Source of the DNA: Prorocentrum cordatum
Lineage: Eukaryota > Sar > Dinophyceae > Prorocentrales > Prorocentraceae
Reading direction: 5' to 3'
Length of the DNA stretch: 64,000 bases
NCBI GenBank assembly: GCA_963575745.1
Contig: CAUYUJ010005002.1
Span: forward strand, 1,016,979 to 1,080,978
Below the pieces are notes generated by a model, which was given only the letters and a program-made list of their open reading frames with translations, was not told where the DNA came from and searched no databases. The position numbers and the translations under genes are program-made. Below are positions 10,400 through 19,572 of the stretch, piece by piece (position 1 is the first letter of the stretch; every line of letters starts with the position of its first letter).

Positions 10400-11620
10400 G
10401 GCCTGCCAAGAGCTGCTGGCCTCCCACAGCTACCAGGGGACCCCGTGGCAGTGGCCCCCCTGGGCATCGATCGCCTCAGCCCCCCTCCGCCCGGGGTTCC
10501 TCGGGGCTTGGAGGGTCTCGCTCCCAGGGGTTTGTGGATGACCACCTCTCGTCGAAGGATTCAGCAGGCGAGCGTTTGATCTCCGCAGGTGTTCCCAAGC
10601 GCCCTTTCATCGTCCTCGCGAGCATGAGCGTCTCGTCCGGTCGTTAGCTCAACGTGGGATGCTAGAGTTTTGCTCGAGCCATAGAGCAGTGCGTTTTTTC
10701 TTCCGGCTTGGAAGAAAACATATTCAGCGTGCAATGGAAAATGCATCTCGGTCGAATTGCCGGTGTAGGGGCCCGCCAAAGACCCGGCTGGCCTTGGGGG
10801 ATTCTTTTTTGTCCACGTTTCTTTGCCGCAGCCGACCTGGCCATCGAGTTGGGCCAAACCGACGTCCAGAACGCCTTCTACCAGATGGCGGTCCCAGAGG
10901 TCCTGAGGCCTTACTTCGGCCTCCAGCGCGCGAAGGTTGGGCGAGTGGGCGTTTCCGAAAGTGGCGAGGGGGCGCTGGTTTCTCCTGGTACTTGAATCTC
11001 ACCCAGGCTGAATGCATTGGCGATGCGATGGACGCGTGCACTAAATTGGTGCCAGGGAGTTCTCGGGGCAGCCTGTGGTCGCGTCCCCGGGCTTGGAAGT
11101 GAGAGCAGAGTTCAGGATCGTTGATCTCTTCCTTGTCTACTCCCAGTTGCCCGCGCAGCATATGTGGGTAATTTTGTCGCCTTCTCGTAAAGCACTGGCA
11201 GAGCTCGTTCGGCGGCCGATGGGGGTTGCGATCGAGCTCGCGCGCGTGGGCAGGCGCTCGCGCCCCGTGGAGGCGAGGCCCGGAGGCGAGGTTCTTGGCT
11301 GGGTGTTTTCCGAGCGACCGTCCGGCGGCGATGGGAAAACCAGCAGGGCGCGGCGACTTCGATTTTTCATTTCAGCATGCTTCGCGCATGCGCTCGTTGA
11401 GCGGCAAGCAGGTGGAGGTCTTGGTTGGTCACTGCACTCATCAGTTTGTACTTCGTCGGAAGCTCTTGTCTGTCTTTGATGGCGTTTACGCTTTTATTGC
11501 TGGGCATCGCGGGGGCAGCGCGGGAATCTATGGCGTGGTTAGAAGTGGACTTCGAGGGGCCTGCTCGCTCCTATTTGCACTCGCGATTCTGAGTGGGGTC
11601 CTGGGGCGACGGAGACTGAG
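10400..11620 (+). pseudogene. Reverse transcriptase of the YR retrotransposon (decayed)
   Basis: RNA-dependent DNA polymerase remnant. Upstream linker ELLASHSYQGTP at about 10410-10450. Palm motif A is clear in frame 1 as TDVQNAFYQM at about 10858-10890, then PEVLRPYFGLQ. The GFSWYLNLTQ block lies in frame 3 near 10975. The catalytic box appears at 11161 as YVGNFVAFS, where the family has YVDN; the second catalytic Asp is replaced by Gly (GAT to GGT), followed by a stop. The connection region follows: GEVLGWVFSE (frame 2, about 11285), VEVLVGHCTHQF and LLSVFDGVYAFI (frame 3, 11420-11500). The frames alternate at least five times. The fingers domain between 10500 and 10800 is poorly preserved. 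Confidence 0.75.
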
Positions 11621-11779
11621 GGCCTGGGGGCCGACGTCAAGCACGCCGCGAGCTTTCCAGAGGCGCGGAGGTTCAAGGTGGGCGGCGAGGGGGGCCCGCG
11701 AGCAGGCGTCGGAGCGGATCGAGGAGATGAAGGCCGCGGGGGATGAGGAGAAGGAGCTGAACGTGACGTAGCAGGGAGT

Positions 11780-12130
11780 TCACGTGAGCTCCCAGAGCGA
11801 GTCGTTGATCTCGTTGCTCTCTCGCTGATCCATGGGCCCTGGAAGTTGGTGATCTCTCAAGCATGTGAACGTATCGAGAGTATCCCAGTCTTGGAGACTC
11901 GATCTGCCCTCTGGGGGCTTCGTCACATTCTCAGGAGTAGGCAGAACTGGCGCGAGCGTTAACTTGTCCTCAGTGAATCGATGTCCGCTGTCTTGGCTCT
12001 GAGCAAGGGGCGAACTCCGGCCCCTGGCATGTTGCGAGCGGTTCGTCGCTGGGCTGCGCTGGCGCTGGTTTCTGGATGCTCAGTGCACTTGCGGTGGATC
12101 TCCGACGAGGAGAACCCCGCTGATGGCCCC
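11780..12130 (+). pseudogene. RNase H domain of the YR retrotransposon
   Basis: Domain that degrades RNA of the RNA-DNA hybrid. It reads in frame 2 from about 11783 (ELPERVVDLVAL) through PVLETRSALWGLRH, with the conserved Glu in LET. An in-frame TAA at 11960-11962 is followed by LVLSESMSAVLALSKGR, where the family normally has Asp-Asn (LSDN) and here has Glu-Ser. It ends with LRWISDEENPADGPSRR at about 12093-12142, which is the diagnostic C-terminal motif (SE/DxNPADxxSR). One stop and one altered catalytic position over 110 residues make this the best preserved part of the element. Confidence 0.8.
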
Positions 12131-12389
12131 TCGCGGAGGGGGATGGCAACGCCGGGAGCCTCGGGAGGCGGAGCCAGCAGAGCTGCCGCGCGAGCCAGCG
12201 GTCGCGGGCAGCCTTCGGCGAGCGCCGGCAAGCGGCAGCAGGCGGTGGCGGAGACGGAAGCGGGGGCCCCTACTCCGGCACCCGGGCCGATGGCGCCCGT
12301 TCGGCGGCGGGCCCAGCCACGACGTCGACGCGTAGCTGCGCGCGCGGTTGCCCGCCAGGGCTCGGCGGCGCAGGGGAGGCCCGACTTGG
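12131..12389 (+). pseudogene. Ala/Pro/Arg-rich linker between RNase H and recombinase
   Basis: Frame 2 continues without a stop through a low-complexity Gly/Ala/Arg/Pro-rich linker after NPADGPSRR. A linker of this kind usually joins RNase H to the recombinase in these polyproteins. No domain is recognised inside it. Confidence 0.5.
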
Positions 12390-13124
12390 GTTACCTGCAG
12401 ACGGCGAGCGTGGGCCCGCGGATCCAGTAGATGTACCTGGCGAGCTGGGGGGTGCTCGGGGAGCGGGCGAAGGGCCAACGTCTCCGCCGCGCGCCCATGG
12501 GCCAGGGGGAAGACGCGATCGTCGACCTCATCGACTTCCAGTACATCGGGGCGACGCATTCAAGCCTCGGCGCGCGCCTGGCGTCAGCAGCCTGCCACCC
12601 GCAGCGGGGCCGGCAGAAGGGGGGCCCGCCTGCTGTCGGCGCGGCAGGCCGTGCGGGGCTGGAGTCTGAGGGGCCCCAGCGTGTCAAGGCTGCTGACGCC
12701 CCGGGTAATGGCGCGCCGCCTCTGCGACTGGCTCGCGGGCGCAGGCTACTGGAGCGCGGCTGCAGCTGTCCTGATGCGCGGGGTGTCCTACCAGGGGCCG
12801 ACAGTGGCGCTGGGGCGTCTGAGGCGCCGGCTGGCCCCACCCATGAAATGCGGCGGGGACCAGCGCAATTCCAGATGGATTGCGATCCCGTCGAAGGCGA
12901 ACAACTGGGACGGCTCTCGGCCTCTCGACCTGGCGGACCACGTTTCCGCGATCGCGCTGCTGGGGGCTCTTTGGAGCTGCTTAGGCCCGCTGGGCGCGCG
13001 GCGCCACGGAGGCTGGACTCAGTCGCTCGGTGCGGCGTTGGCAAGCATCAGGAAGGCTGACGGAGCAGTTGCACTAACTGCCACGCGGCGCGCAGCTCTC
13101 TGCGGCCAGATGCGCCCCCCTTAG
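12390..13124 (+). pseudogene. Tyrosine-recombinase-like region, C-terminal part missing
   Basis: Expected role: joining of the circular DNA copy to the target by a tyrosine recombinase. Frame 2 gives LQTASVGPRIQ, an in-frame TAG at 12428-12430, then a core-binding-like stretch with EDAIVDLIDFQYI and THSSLGARLASAACH. The frame changes to 3 near 12600, giving QAVRGWSLRGP, RLCDWLAGAGYWSAAAAVLM and VSYQGPTVAL. The last lies where the family has YLRPGE with the catalytic Arg, so that Arg appears to be lost. WDGSRPLDLADH fits the following DDSxxLD block. The HxxR and Tyr motifs are not found; frame 3 ends at TAG-TGA (13122-13127) and the next domain begins at once, so the recombinase C-terminus was probably deleted. 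The assignment rests on order and partial motifs. Confidence 0.55.
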
Positions 13125-13127
13125 TGA

Positions 13128-13961
13128 CCCCATCATGAACAGGCACTCTCACTTCTCAAAGCAAATTTCCCTATTGTGAAGTTTGCTGTAGAACTGTTAG
13201 CAGGGTCTGGAAACTTCTCAGCGGCCTGGAGGTGCCAGATTGGGTTACCAATCGTGGAGTTCGATATTCGTCATGGTGAGCAGTACGATTTGACCGTGCC
13301 GATCGTTCAAAAACTACTTCGAGGCTAGATGACGGCGTCTTGGATCATCGCCGTCTGGATGGGCACCCCTCGTTCTAGCTTCTCACGTGTCAGAGATAGA
13401 GGGGGTGGCCCTCCGAGGCTGAGGAGCGACGCCTTGCCGCTCGGGCTGCCAGGGCTGTCCCCAACGGATGCAGGAAAATCACGAGTGGGCAATGTGTTGA
13501 TGATTTTCTAAGCCCCCATTCTCAGGCTGAGCGCTCGTCTTGTCGTTCCCTGCGCACTTGAATATCCAGCGACCAGAAGGATATGGTTGTGTCCAGCAAT
13601 GGTGTCCACCTGCCACCTTTGCCCCGCGTGCTCACTTAAAACTGGCTTCTGCATGTTCGGCATGCCGCGGCGCAAGAGAACAAGCATCGTGAGTGTGCAT
13701 GCTGACCTTGATTTGTGCTTTCGTCGATGCAAAGGCCGAGGTAAATTTGGCAATCGTTGTAAACCCCGCGTTGAGCTGCCCGGGAAATGTCAGGGGGTCT
13801 TTCGAACTTCCATTGCCAAGCCATGTCCTAAGTCGCTGTGCAAAGCTCTCGCTAAGCGCTTCAAATACGCCCTTGCTGCCATGGAGATTTATGGGTACTG
13901 TGATTTTCCGATGCCTCCACTGAAAGCGGTCGGCGTTTCGGGAGTTTCATCTTCTCTGTGA
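13128..13961 (+). pseudogene. C5-cytosine-methyltransferase-like domain of the retrotransposon
   Basis: All in frame 3, broken only by TAG 13326-13328 and TAA 13509-13511. Motif I-like FAVELLAGSGNFSAAW (about 13179) is followed by an acidic VEFDIRHG. Motif IV-like GTPRSSFSRVRD at about 13362 has Arg where the catalytic Cys of PC should be. GPPRLRSDALPLGLPGLS is a block typical of the dinoflagellate version. LEYPATRRIW at about 13559 fits motif VI (usually ENP/ENV), and FGMPRRKRT at about 13652 fits motif VIII. C5-methyltransferases on retrotransposons are known from dinoflagellates and charophytes. The loss of Cys and two stops mean that it is inactive. The assignment to the C5 family is by motif order; a more distant Rossmann methyltransferase is the alternative. 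Confidence 0.65.
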
Positions 13962-14074
13962 CCGGTCCAGAGTGCAAGGTTTTGAGTCGTGTGCTCCTGT
14001 CTTGTTCAGGGCAAAGTGTTGTCGCCGCGACATATCGCTGCCAGCCTAAATATCAAAAGAGCGAGCCCAAAGCT
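13949..14074 (+). repeat. Split direct repeat B1
   Basis: 126-bp segment beginning ATCTTCTCTGTGACCGGTCC and ending GAGCCCAAAGCT. It is repeated as B2 at 14254-14379 with shared blocks CCGGTCCAGAGTGCAAGG, GTCGTCGCC-type and CGACATATC. It begins at the end of the methyltransferase frame and abuts A2. Confidence 0.85.
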
Positions 14075-14075
14075 T

Positions 14076-14205
14076 GGTACATCACCGCGGTATCGTTCTA
14101 GCTTCGCGCGGGCGCGTTGACGGAAGGCCGTTGCCCGACCCTGTTGCACGCAAACTGCTCGGCGTTTGCTCGCATCTTTCTTCTCCGTACTTGTTCGGGC
14201 TCAAG
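14076..14205 (+). repeat. Split direct repeat A2
   Basis: 130-bp copy of A1, starting GGTACATCACCGCGGTAT and ending TTGTTCGGGCTCAAG. It is placed between B1 and B2. A 48-base unrelated spacer (14206-14253) separates it from B2. Confidence 0.85.
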
Positions 14206-14253
14206 ACCCCCAACCCGCCCTGCCATGGCCCCCTGACCCCCTGCAGGAGTTGA

Positions 14254-14379
14254 ATCTTCTCTGTGGCCGGTCCAGAGTGCAAGGTTTTGAGTAGCGCGCT
14301 CCTGTTTTGCTCAGGACAAAGCGTCGTCGCCACGACATATCACTTCTGGCTTGGATGTAAGCAGAGAGAGCCAAAAGCT
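14254..14379 (+). repeat. Split direct repeat B2, 3' end of element
   Basis: Second B copy, starting ATCTTCTCTGTGGCCGGTCC and ending GAGCCAAAAGCT. A TA microsatellite follows immediately, which marks the right boundary of the retrotransposon. Confidence 0.85.
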
Positions 14380-14439
14380 ATACATTATATATATGTATGT
14401 ATATGCTAGCCATCGTGGGCCCCAAAAAGCATATTATTT

Positions 14440-15115
14440 CAGTCTACGTGGTGCAATCTATGTGATGCAGGTTATCTGGTGCTATCTACGTGGAGCAATG
14501 TGCGCTGTGTGAGCTACGCGCTGCGAGCTACGTGGTGCAACCCATGTGGTCGGAGCTAAAGTATTCATCTATGTTGTGCAATATATGTGGTGTGGGCTAC
14601 GTGTTGCAAGCTGTGCGGTGCAACCTATAGGGTCTGAGCTAACGTATTAATAGACGTTGCGCAGCCTATGTGGTGCAAGCTGCGATGTAAGATATGTGGT
14701 GCAACATCTGCGGTGGGAGCTAAACTGTTCACATATGTGGTACAATATATGCGGTGAAAGCTATGTGGTGTGAGCGACGTGATGTAACATATGTGGTGCA
14801 GCCTATGTGGTAGGATCTAAATGACGAGTCTATGTTGTTTAATCGATGTGGTTTTAGCTACGTGTTGCAATCTACGTGGTGCAGTCCACGTAATGCAATA
14901 TTTGCGGTGCAGCCTATGTGGTGCGCTCTACGCGATGCTATATGTGCGGTGCAAGGTACACGGTGGAATCAAGGCAGCGTGATTTGTGCGACGCGACGTA
15001 TGCGGCGCAAACAACGCTACTCAATCCACGGAATGCAATTTATTTTGTGCAATCAGTGCGGCGCAGCAGATGCGGTGCAATCTATGTCATGTACTTCGCT
15101 TGCCGAATATTAAAT
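14440..15115. repeat. 14-bp satellite (GCTAYGTGGTGCAA)
   Basis: About 45 imperfect copies of a 14-bp unit, consensus GCTACGTGGTGCAA with many substitutions and small indels. It precedes copy A of composite repeat CR1. The same 14-mer, reverse-complemented (TTGCACCACGTATA), flanks the inverted CR1 copy at 59.93-60.30 kb, and short runs of it sit at the CR1 junctions near 17.27, 19.57 and 20.88 kb. It is thus part of the CR1 element rather than independent. Confidence 0.8.
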
Positions 15116-16095
15116 AGTCAATTCCACGGTCATCCCATTCAATCGCCCGCAACTTGGTTTGCAAAACCCATGCGGAAGCGATTGCGATAAGTGCTTGGTG
15201 ATGGCTGGTGCATCTGCGGCCGCGCTAGCCCGCGCATGCTCGCTCGCGCGCCCCCTCCAGCTAGTTTGGCGCGACCGACGCGAACGCGGTGGCGCTGACC
15301 GCTCGGCGCATCCCAGCGGGCGCTTCAGTGCGAGTCGGCGACTTGGGCGGGCGCGGTATCATGGCAACGTCGACAACGGTAGCCACGATGATGATATTTA
15401 CGATGTTGCTGACGATGCTGGCAGCGACGACGGGGCAGCCAGTGGCGTTGCCGATGCTGATCGCGCCGGCGACGATGACGGCGTCTTCGCATCGGTGATG
15501 AAGGTTCTAGAAGGAGTTTGAAATGCGCTCGGGGCAGACGCGCGAGAGTGGCCCGCATGGTCTTGTTGGACACGGATCGTGCAACCCCAGCACGCGCGCA
15601 AGTGCGTTCGAACGATTTCGATATATGCGCGCGCGAAGTTTGTTTGGTAGCATTGTATGAACATGGTGAACAACGCATTGCTTTTTCTTAAGAATGTGTA
15701 GGAGCGCGCGCAAGCTTTTTGGGTGCATTCGTTCTGCGAAACCTTGTGTTATTATACGTTTGTTGGACACTCGATTTTGAAACCTTTACGACGCCGACGA
15801 TTTTAACCGATTTCGGCATGCGCGAGCGACGACGCGCGCGCGCATTTCGTCGCATATGTTGCAAGGGATTCTTGAAAACGCATGGTTTGTGATGAGCGAG
15901 TTCGCGCGCATAGTTTATTGCAGAGGATGGCGGGGGGGGGTCGATGCCGGTTGGGCTGGGCTGGTGCGAGTTCATTCTCAGGATGGACGATGGGGCAGAA
16001 TCGCACGCAAATTGCGATTCGAAAAGGGTGGCGGTAATCCCGGGGGGCGGGGGGGGGTAGAGTGAATTTCTTCAACGGAGAATCGATGCGATCCA
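15116..16095 (+). repeat. Composite repeat CR1, copy A
   Basis: About 1 kb. The head carries CGCAACTTGGTTTGCAAAAC. Next is a GACGATG-rich body encoding an acidic frame (15159-15521: 120 codons with Asp-rich stretches ending ASVMKVLEGV). Then come two modules with GATTTCGGCATGCGCG plus CGACGACGCGCGCG, and the tail GGGGGGTCGATGCCGG, GTGCGAGTTCATTCTC and GGAGAATC. The acidic frame recurs in copies B, C, E and F, so it may descend from a coding segment, but frameshifts and stops differ among copies. No known protein domain is recognised. Confidence 0.75.
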
Positions 16096-17290
16096 ATATC
16101 TGCACGGCGTAGATTGCGCCGCGTGAAATACAATAACATTGTTTTGGATCCCTGGCGACGAGCGGTGGCGGGAGGCACCATTTATTGAACGCTCAGTGGC
16201 CTGCCCGTTCTGCGCGGGGTGCTGCAGAAACACCATCTTGCAGCTCGCGCTCACGTTTTGGAACGCACTCTTGAAGTGCTCCGAAACCATTCGCCCTGGC
16301 AGTTCATGTTTTTTCTCCCTGCTCTCTGGGCTTGGGCAGGCGACGCAGGGCTGCGAAACGAACCGGCGCATGACGCAGCGGCGATCAAGTTGCCCGCGCA
16401 TCCCTCGCTCAGCTTGCTTTCTGCGAGCCAGCGCCCGAACAGATATCGCGGTGTGTTTTGGAGCACTCGGGCGCGCGTCTCTGCCTGCCGCTCGCAGTCG
16501 GTCGCCTGCGCGCGCGTGTCCACAAGTCGCTTATCATGGGCGTTGAGAAGGGCCTCGATGACACAATGCAGCGCAGCCTCATAGAATGTGCCACATCTAC
16601 GCATGTAGGCGTTCTTGAGTTCCTCCAGCGCGAACGCGTGCCCAGGATTGCTTGCGGCAGAGCCTAATCGGTGCCCTGGGTTACTCGTGGCAGAGCTTAA
16701 TCGAAAGTGCCCGTCCTCGGCCTGCGCCTGGGCCACTTGCGCCACTTCTTGTGACGTCGTGGGCGCGCGCCCGCGCCTTCCGATGCTGTTTGCGCAGCAG
16801 CGCGGTCCAAGGGTGCGTGCTCTGTAGCAACGTCGTCAATCGCTTCGCTTTGCTGCGCAGCAGAATCCACGTCTGCATGCTCTGTGGAAGCGCGCGCCGA
16901 GGCCAGGACCGCGCGCCCTGTAGCTGCGTGGTCTGTGGTTTCGCGATGTTGCGCTGCAGAACCAACTTCTGCGCGCTCTGCGGCAATGGGCGCCCGGCGC
17001 GCGGGGGGGCAGCTCCGACGCATCTTTTGAAATCTCTAGCTGTCGGTCGCGCGTCGAGCCAGCGCGACCGCAGAAATTGCTTCGCGCGCAGCGCGGGTAA
17101 AACATGCATTCGCGCAGGCAGAAGGAAAGGGGGCCAACGCGCGCGCGCCGACGCGGCGCGAGCCACGCGGCGCGAGCTGTTCGGCGGAGGAGGGGGGCGA
17201 AGGAGAAGAAGGCGGAGGATGAGGGCGAGGGCGAGGAGGAAGAGGGGGAAGAGACTATCGCGCCCATCCCTGCGGCGCAATCTATGCGGC
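16096..17290. other. Region between CR1 copies A and B
   Basis: GC-rich DNA without a confident gene. A minus-strand frame 17023-16697 has two tandem copies of a ~32-residue Ala/Glu-rich unit (landmarks VGSAAQHRE and VDSAAQQSE), and the DNA shows a matching ~96-bp duplication around 16800-16980. It leads, with a frame change, into the minus-strand frame at 16745-16251. Confidence 0.4.
16251..16745 (-). CDS. Hypothetical protein, possibly a broken gene
   Basis: 164-codon open frame on the minus strand, starting at an ATG at 16745. The N-terminal third has two near copies of SNPGH. The middle (EELKNAYMRRCGTFYEAALH, then a polar helix with ATDCERQAETRARVLQ) has amphipathic helix character, unlike the low-complexity shadows elsewhere. 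No catalytic motif, signal peptide or membrane segment is seen. Upstream, another minus frame (17023-16697) with Ala/Glu repeats may be the same gene after a frameshift. Alternatives are a retroelement accessory ORF or chance. I do not recognise it. Confidence 0.3.
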   Translation of the reverse strand: MAQVAQAQAEDGHFRLSSATSNPGHRLGSAASNPGHAFALEELKNAYMRRCGTFYEAALHCVIEALLNAHDKRLVDTRAQATDCERQAETRARVLQNTPRYLFGRWLAESKLSEGCAGNLIAAASCAGSFRSPASPAQAQRAGRKNMNCQGEWFRSTSRVRSKT

Positions 17291-18560
17291 GCAATTGATT
17301 TTTACCCATGCATTCCATGCTCTTGCAAACGCCCCACCCACCCACCCGCAACTTGGTTTGCAAAACCCGCGCGGTGGCGATTGCGATGCATGCTTGGCGT
17401 TGGTCGGTGCATCTCCGCGGCCGCGCCGGCCCTGGCGCGCGCGCAGCGGCCAGCTAGTTCGGCGCCGCCGGCGCGGCCGCGGTTGCGCTGGCCGCCGGGC
17501 GCGCCCCAGCGGGCGCTTCGTTGCGAGTCGGCGACTTGGGCGGGCGCGGTGTCGCGGCAGCGCGGACTGCGGTAGACGCGACGATTGCAGCGGCGATGGC
17601 GGTGGCGACGTTCGCACCGACGAAGGCGCGGCCAGCGCGGGCGCCGACGCCGAACGCGCCGACGACGATGGCGGCTCCCTCGCATCGGCGATGAAGGTTT
17701 TGGAAGGAGTTCGACATGCGAGCGCGGCCGACGCGCGAGAGTGGCCCGCATGGTTTGACTTGACGCGAATCGTCTCCCCCCCCCCCCAGCACGCGCGCAA
17801 AGGCGCTCGAATGATGTCGGCGTGCGGCGCCAGAGGCCCGCTTGGCAGAATTCTATGAAGACGTTGGAAAACTTATGGTTTTCTTAAGCATACGTGAGAG
17901 CGCGCGTACAACATTTCTTTGTAAAATGACGCTGCGAAGCCTTAGGTTTTTGTTTGTGTGAACATTTGGTTTTGAAATCGTTGCGAGACCAAGGGTTTTC
18001 GAAGGATTTCGGCATGCGCGCGCGAACGCGCGCGCGCGCGTCGCCCCGTGCTTTTTTTCGCGCTAGGGATTTTCGCGGCGGAGCGCGCGCAGAAGCGCTC
18101 GAACGATTTCGACGCGCGCGCGCGAAGCCCGTTTGGTAGAATTTGTTGGAAATGTTGAGAACCGATGGGCTTCTGAGGAATTCGCAAGAGCGCGCGCGCT
18201 TAAACAAAAACCCGCGCTGCGAAACCTCATGTGTTTCATATGCTATTTCGGCGCTCGACTCTGACATCCTTACGAACCAGATTTATTATTACTATTCAGA
18301 GCACTTTGAACTGACTATATATATATATATATACAAAGTCGGCATGCGCGTGCGACGACGCGCTTGCGTGCACTTCGTCGTATTTGTTGCAAGGGAATGG
18401 TGAAAGCTGCTGATTTTTTTATAAACGCATGGTAGGTTTTGGCAGAGGATGGCGGGGGGGGGGTCGATACAGGCTCGTTGGGGTGGTATGAACTCACATT
18501 GAGGATGGACGGTGGCGCATAAGCATATGTTAATAGCATTACGAAAATGTGGATCGATAG
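17291..18560 (+). repeat. Composite repeat CR1, copy B
   Basis: Starts with CTCTTGCAAACGCCCCACCC and CGCAACTTGGTTTGCAAAAC. It holds the longest version of the shared acidic frame (17295-17858, 187 codons), with ERADDDGGSLASAMKVLEG, RHASAADAREWPAW and a C-run at 17780. Repeated GCATGCGCGCGCG modules follow at about 18010, 18100 and 18340, and it ends with the GGGGGGGTCGATACAGGC tail near 18450. A TA run lies at about 18317-18333. It is not known to be expressed. Confidence 0.75.
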
Positions 18561-18599
18561 AGCCGGGGGGGGATCTATTTTTGTTGTTTTAGAAATTCG

Positions 18600-19572
18600 C
18601 TAGCCGGGCTTGAAATTGCCGCCTCCATTGCCCGCGCAATCATCCCGCTTGGCCGCCCCCACGCGGAAACGATTGCGATGGGCGCTGTGCGTTGGCCGGT
18701 GCACCTGCGGCCGCGCTAGCCCGCGCATGCTTGCGCGCGCTGCGGCCAGCTAGTTTGGCGTGACCGACGCGAACGCGGCGGCGCTGACCGCTCGGCCCAT
18801 CCCAGCGGGCACTTCAGTGCGAGTCGGCGACTCTGGCGTGCGCGGTACCATGGCGACGTCGACAACGGTCGACGCGATGATGATGCGACTCTGGTGACGA
18901 TGCTGACAGCGGCGTCGGGGCAGCCGGCGACGGTGCCGATGCTGATCGCGCCGACGACGATGGCGGCATCTTCGGGTCGGTGATGAAGGTTTCGGATGGA
19001 GTTCGAAATGCGCGCGCGGCAGACGCGCGAAAGTTGCCCGCATGATGTTACTGGACACGGATCGTGCCACCCTAGCCCGCGCGCAAAGGCGTTCGAACGA
19101 TTTCGACATGCGCGCGCGCGAAGCTCGTTTGGTACATTCTATGAACCTGTTGAAAAACTTGTGGTTTTGTGTTTCTGGGGGGCGAATCCGGAAGTGCGCG
19201 CGCGCGTTTTCATTGGTTTGGAAATATGCGTTGCGAAACCTTTTATTATTGCATGGTTTTTTGGACGCTCGATTTTGAAGCCCTTGCGACCTCGATGGTT
19301 TTGAAGGATTCTGGCATGCGCGCGCGACGACGTGCGCGTGTGCACATCGTCACATTTGCTGCAAGTGATTCTTGGAAATGGGTGATATTTGCTAAACGAG
19401 TGCGCGTGCATAGTTGTTTTTGCAGAGGATGGCGGGGGGGGGGTCGATGCCGGCCTGGCTGGGATAGCGTGAATTTATGTGTAGGACGCACGTGTAAATT
19501 GCAATGCGAAACAAAGGGGGGCCTATATTCCCAGAGGGGGAGGAGGGGGGTAGAGGCCTTCTCTTATCATAA
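18600..19572 (+). repeat. Composite repeat CR1, copy C
   Basis: Lacks the AACTTGGTTTGCAAAAC head (replaced by CCCGCGCAATCATCCC-type sequence) but keeps GCGATTGCGATGGGCGC onward. The acidic frame survives as GADADRADDDGGIFGSVMKV and RNARAADARKLPA, followed by two stops. GGCATGCGCGCGCGACGACG modules lie at about 19090 and 19312. The tail GGGGGGGGGTCGATGCCGGC lies near 19435. Confidence 0.75.

Larger units (their letters stand above)
8361..14379 (+). mobile_element. DIRS/Ngaro-type tyrosine-recombinase retrotransposon, decayed
   Basis: A 6-kb element read left to right as gag-like ORF, reverse transcriptase, RNase H, tyrosine-recombinase-like region and C5-methyltransferase-like domain. It is enclosed by split direct repeats: A1 (8361-8492) at the left end, and B1, A2, B2 (13949-14379) at the right. 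This A1-ORFs-B1-A2-B2 order is the hallmark of Ngaro/PAT-group YR retrotransposons, which integrate by recombinase rather than DDE integrase and circularise through such repeats. Both repeat pairs are roughly 80 percent identical by eye. The coding region carries many frameshifts and stops, and the catalytic residues of RT (YVGN), RNase H and methyltransferase (PR for PC) are altered, so it cannot be autonomous. The family assignment is inference from domain order plus terminal structure. Confidence 0.8.

Noticed and set aside
8361-14379. Simple LTR retrotransposon interpretation of the A repeats
   Set aside because: The right end has two B copies flanking A2, and no B precedes the ORFs. The element lacks DDE-integrase motifs and has a recombinase-like region, so split direct repeats fit better.
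14440-15115. CRISPR-like spacing of GTGGTGCAA motifs
   Set aside because: Units are continuous 14-mers with drift, not identical repeats separated by unique spacers, and the host is eukaryotic.
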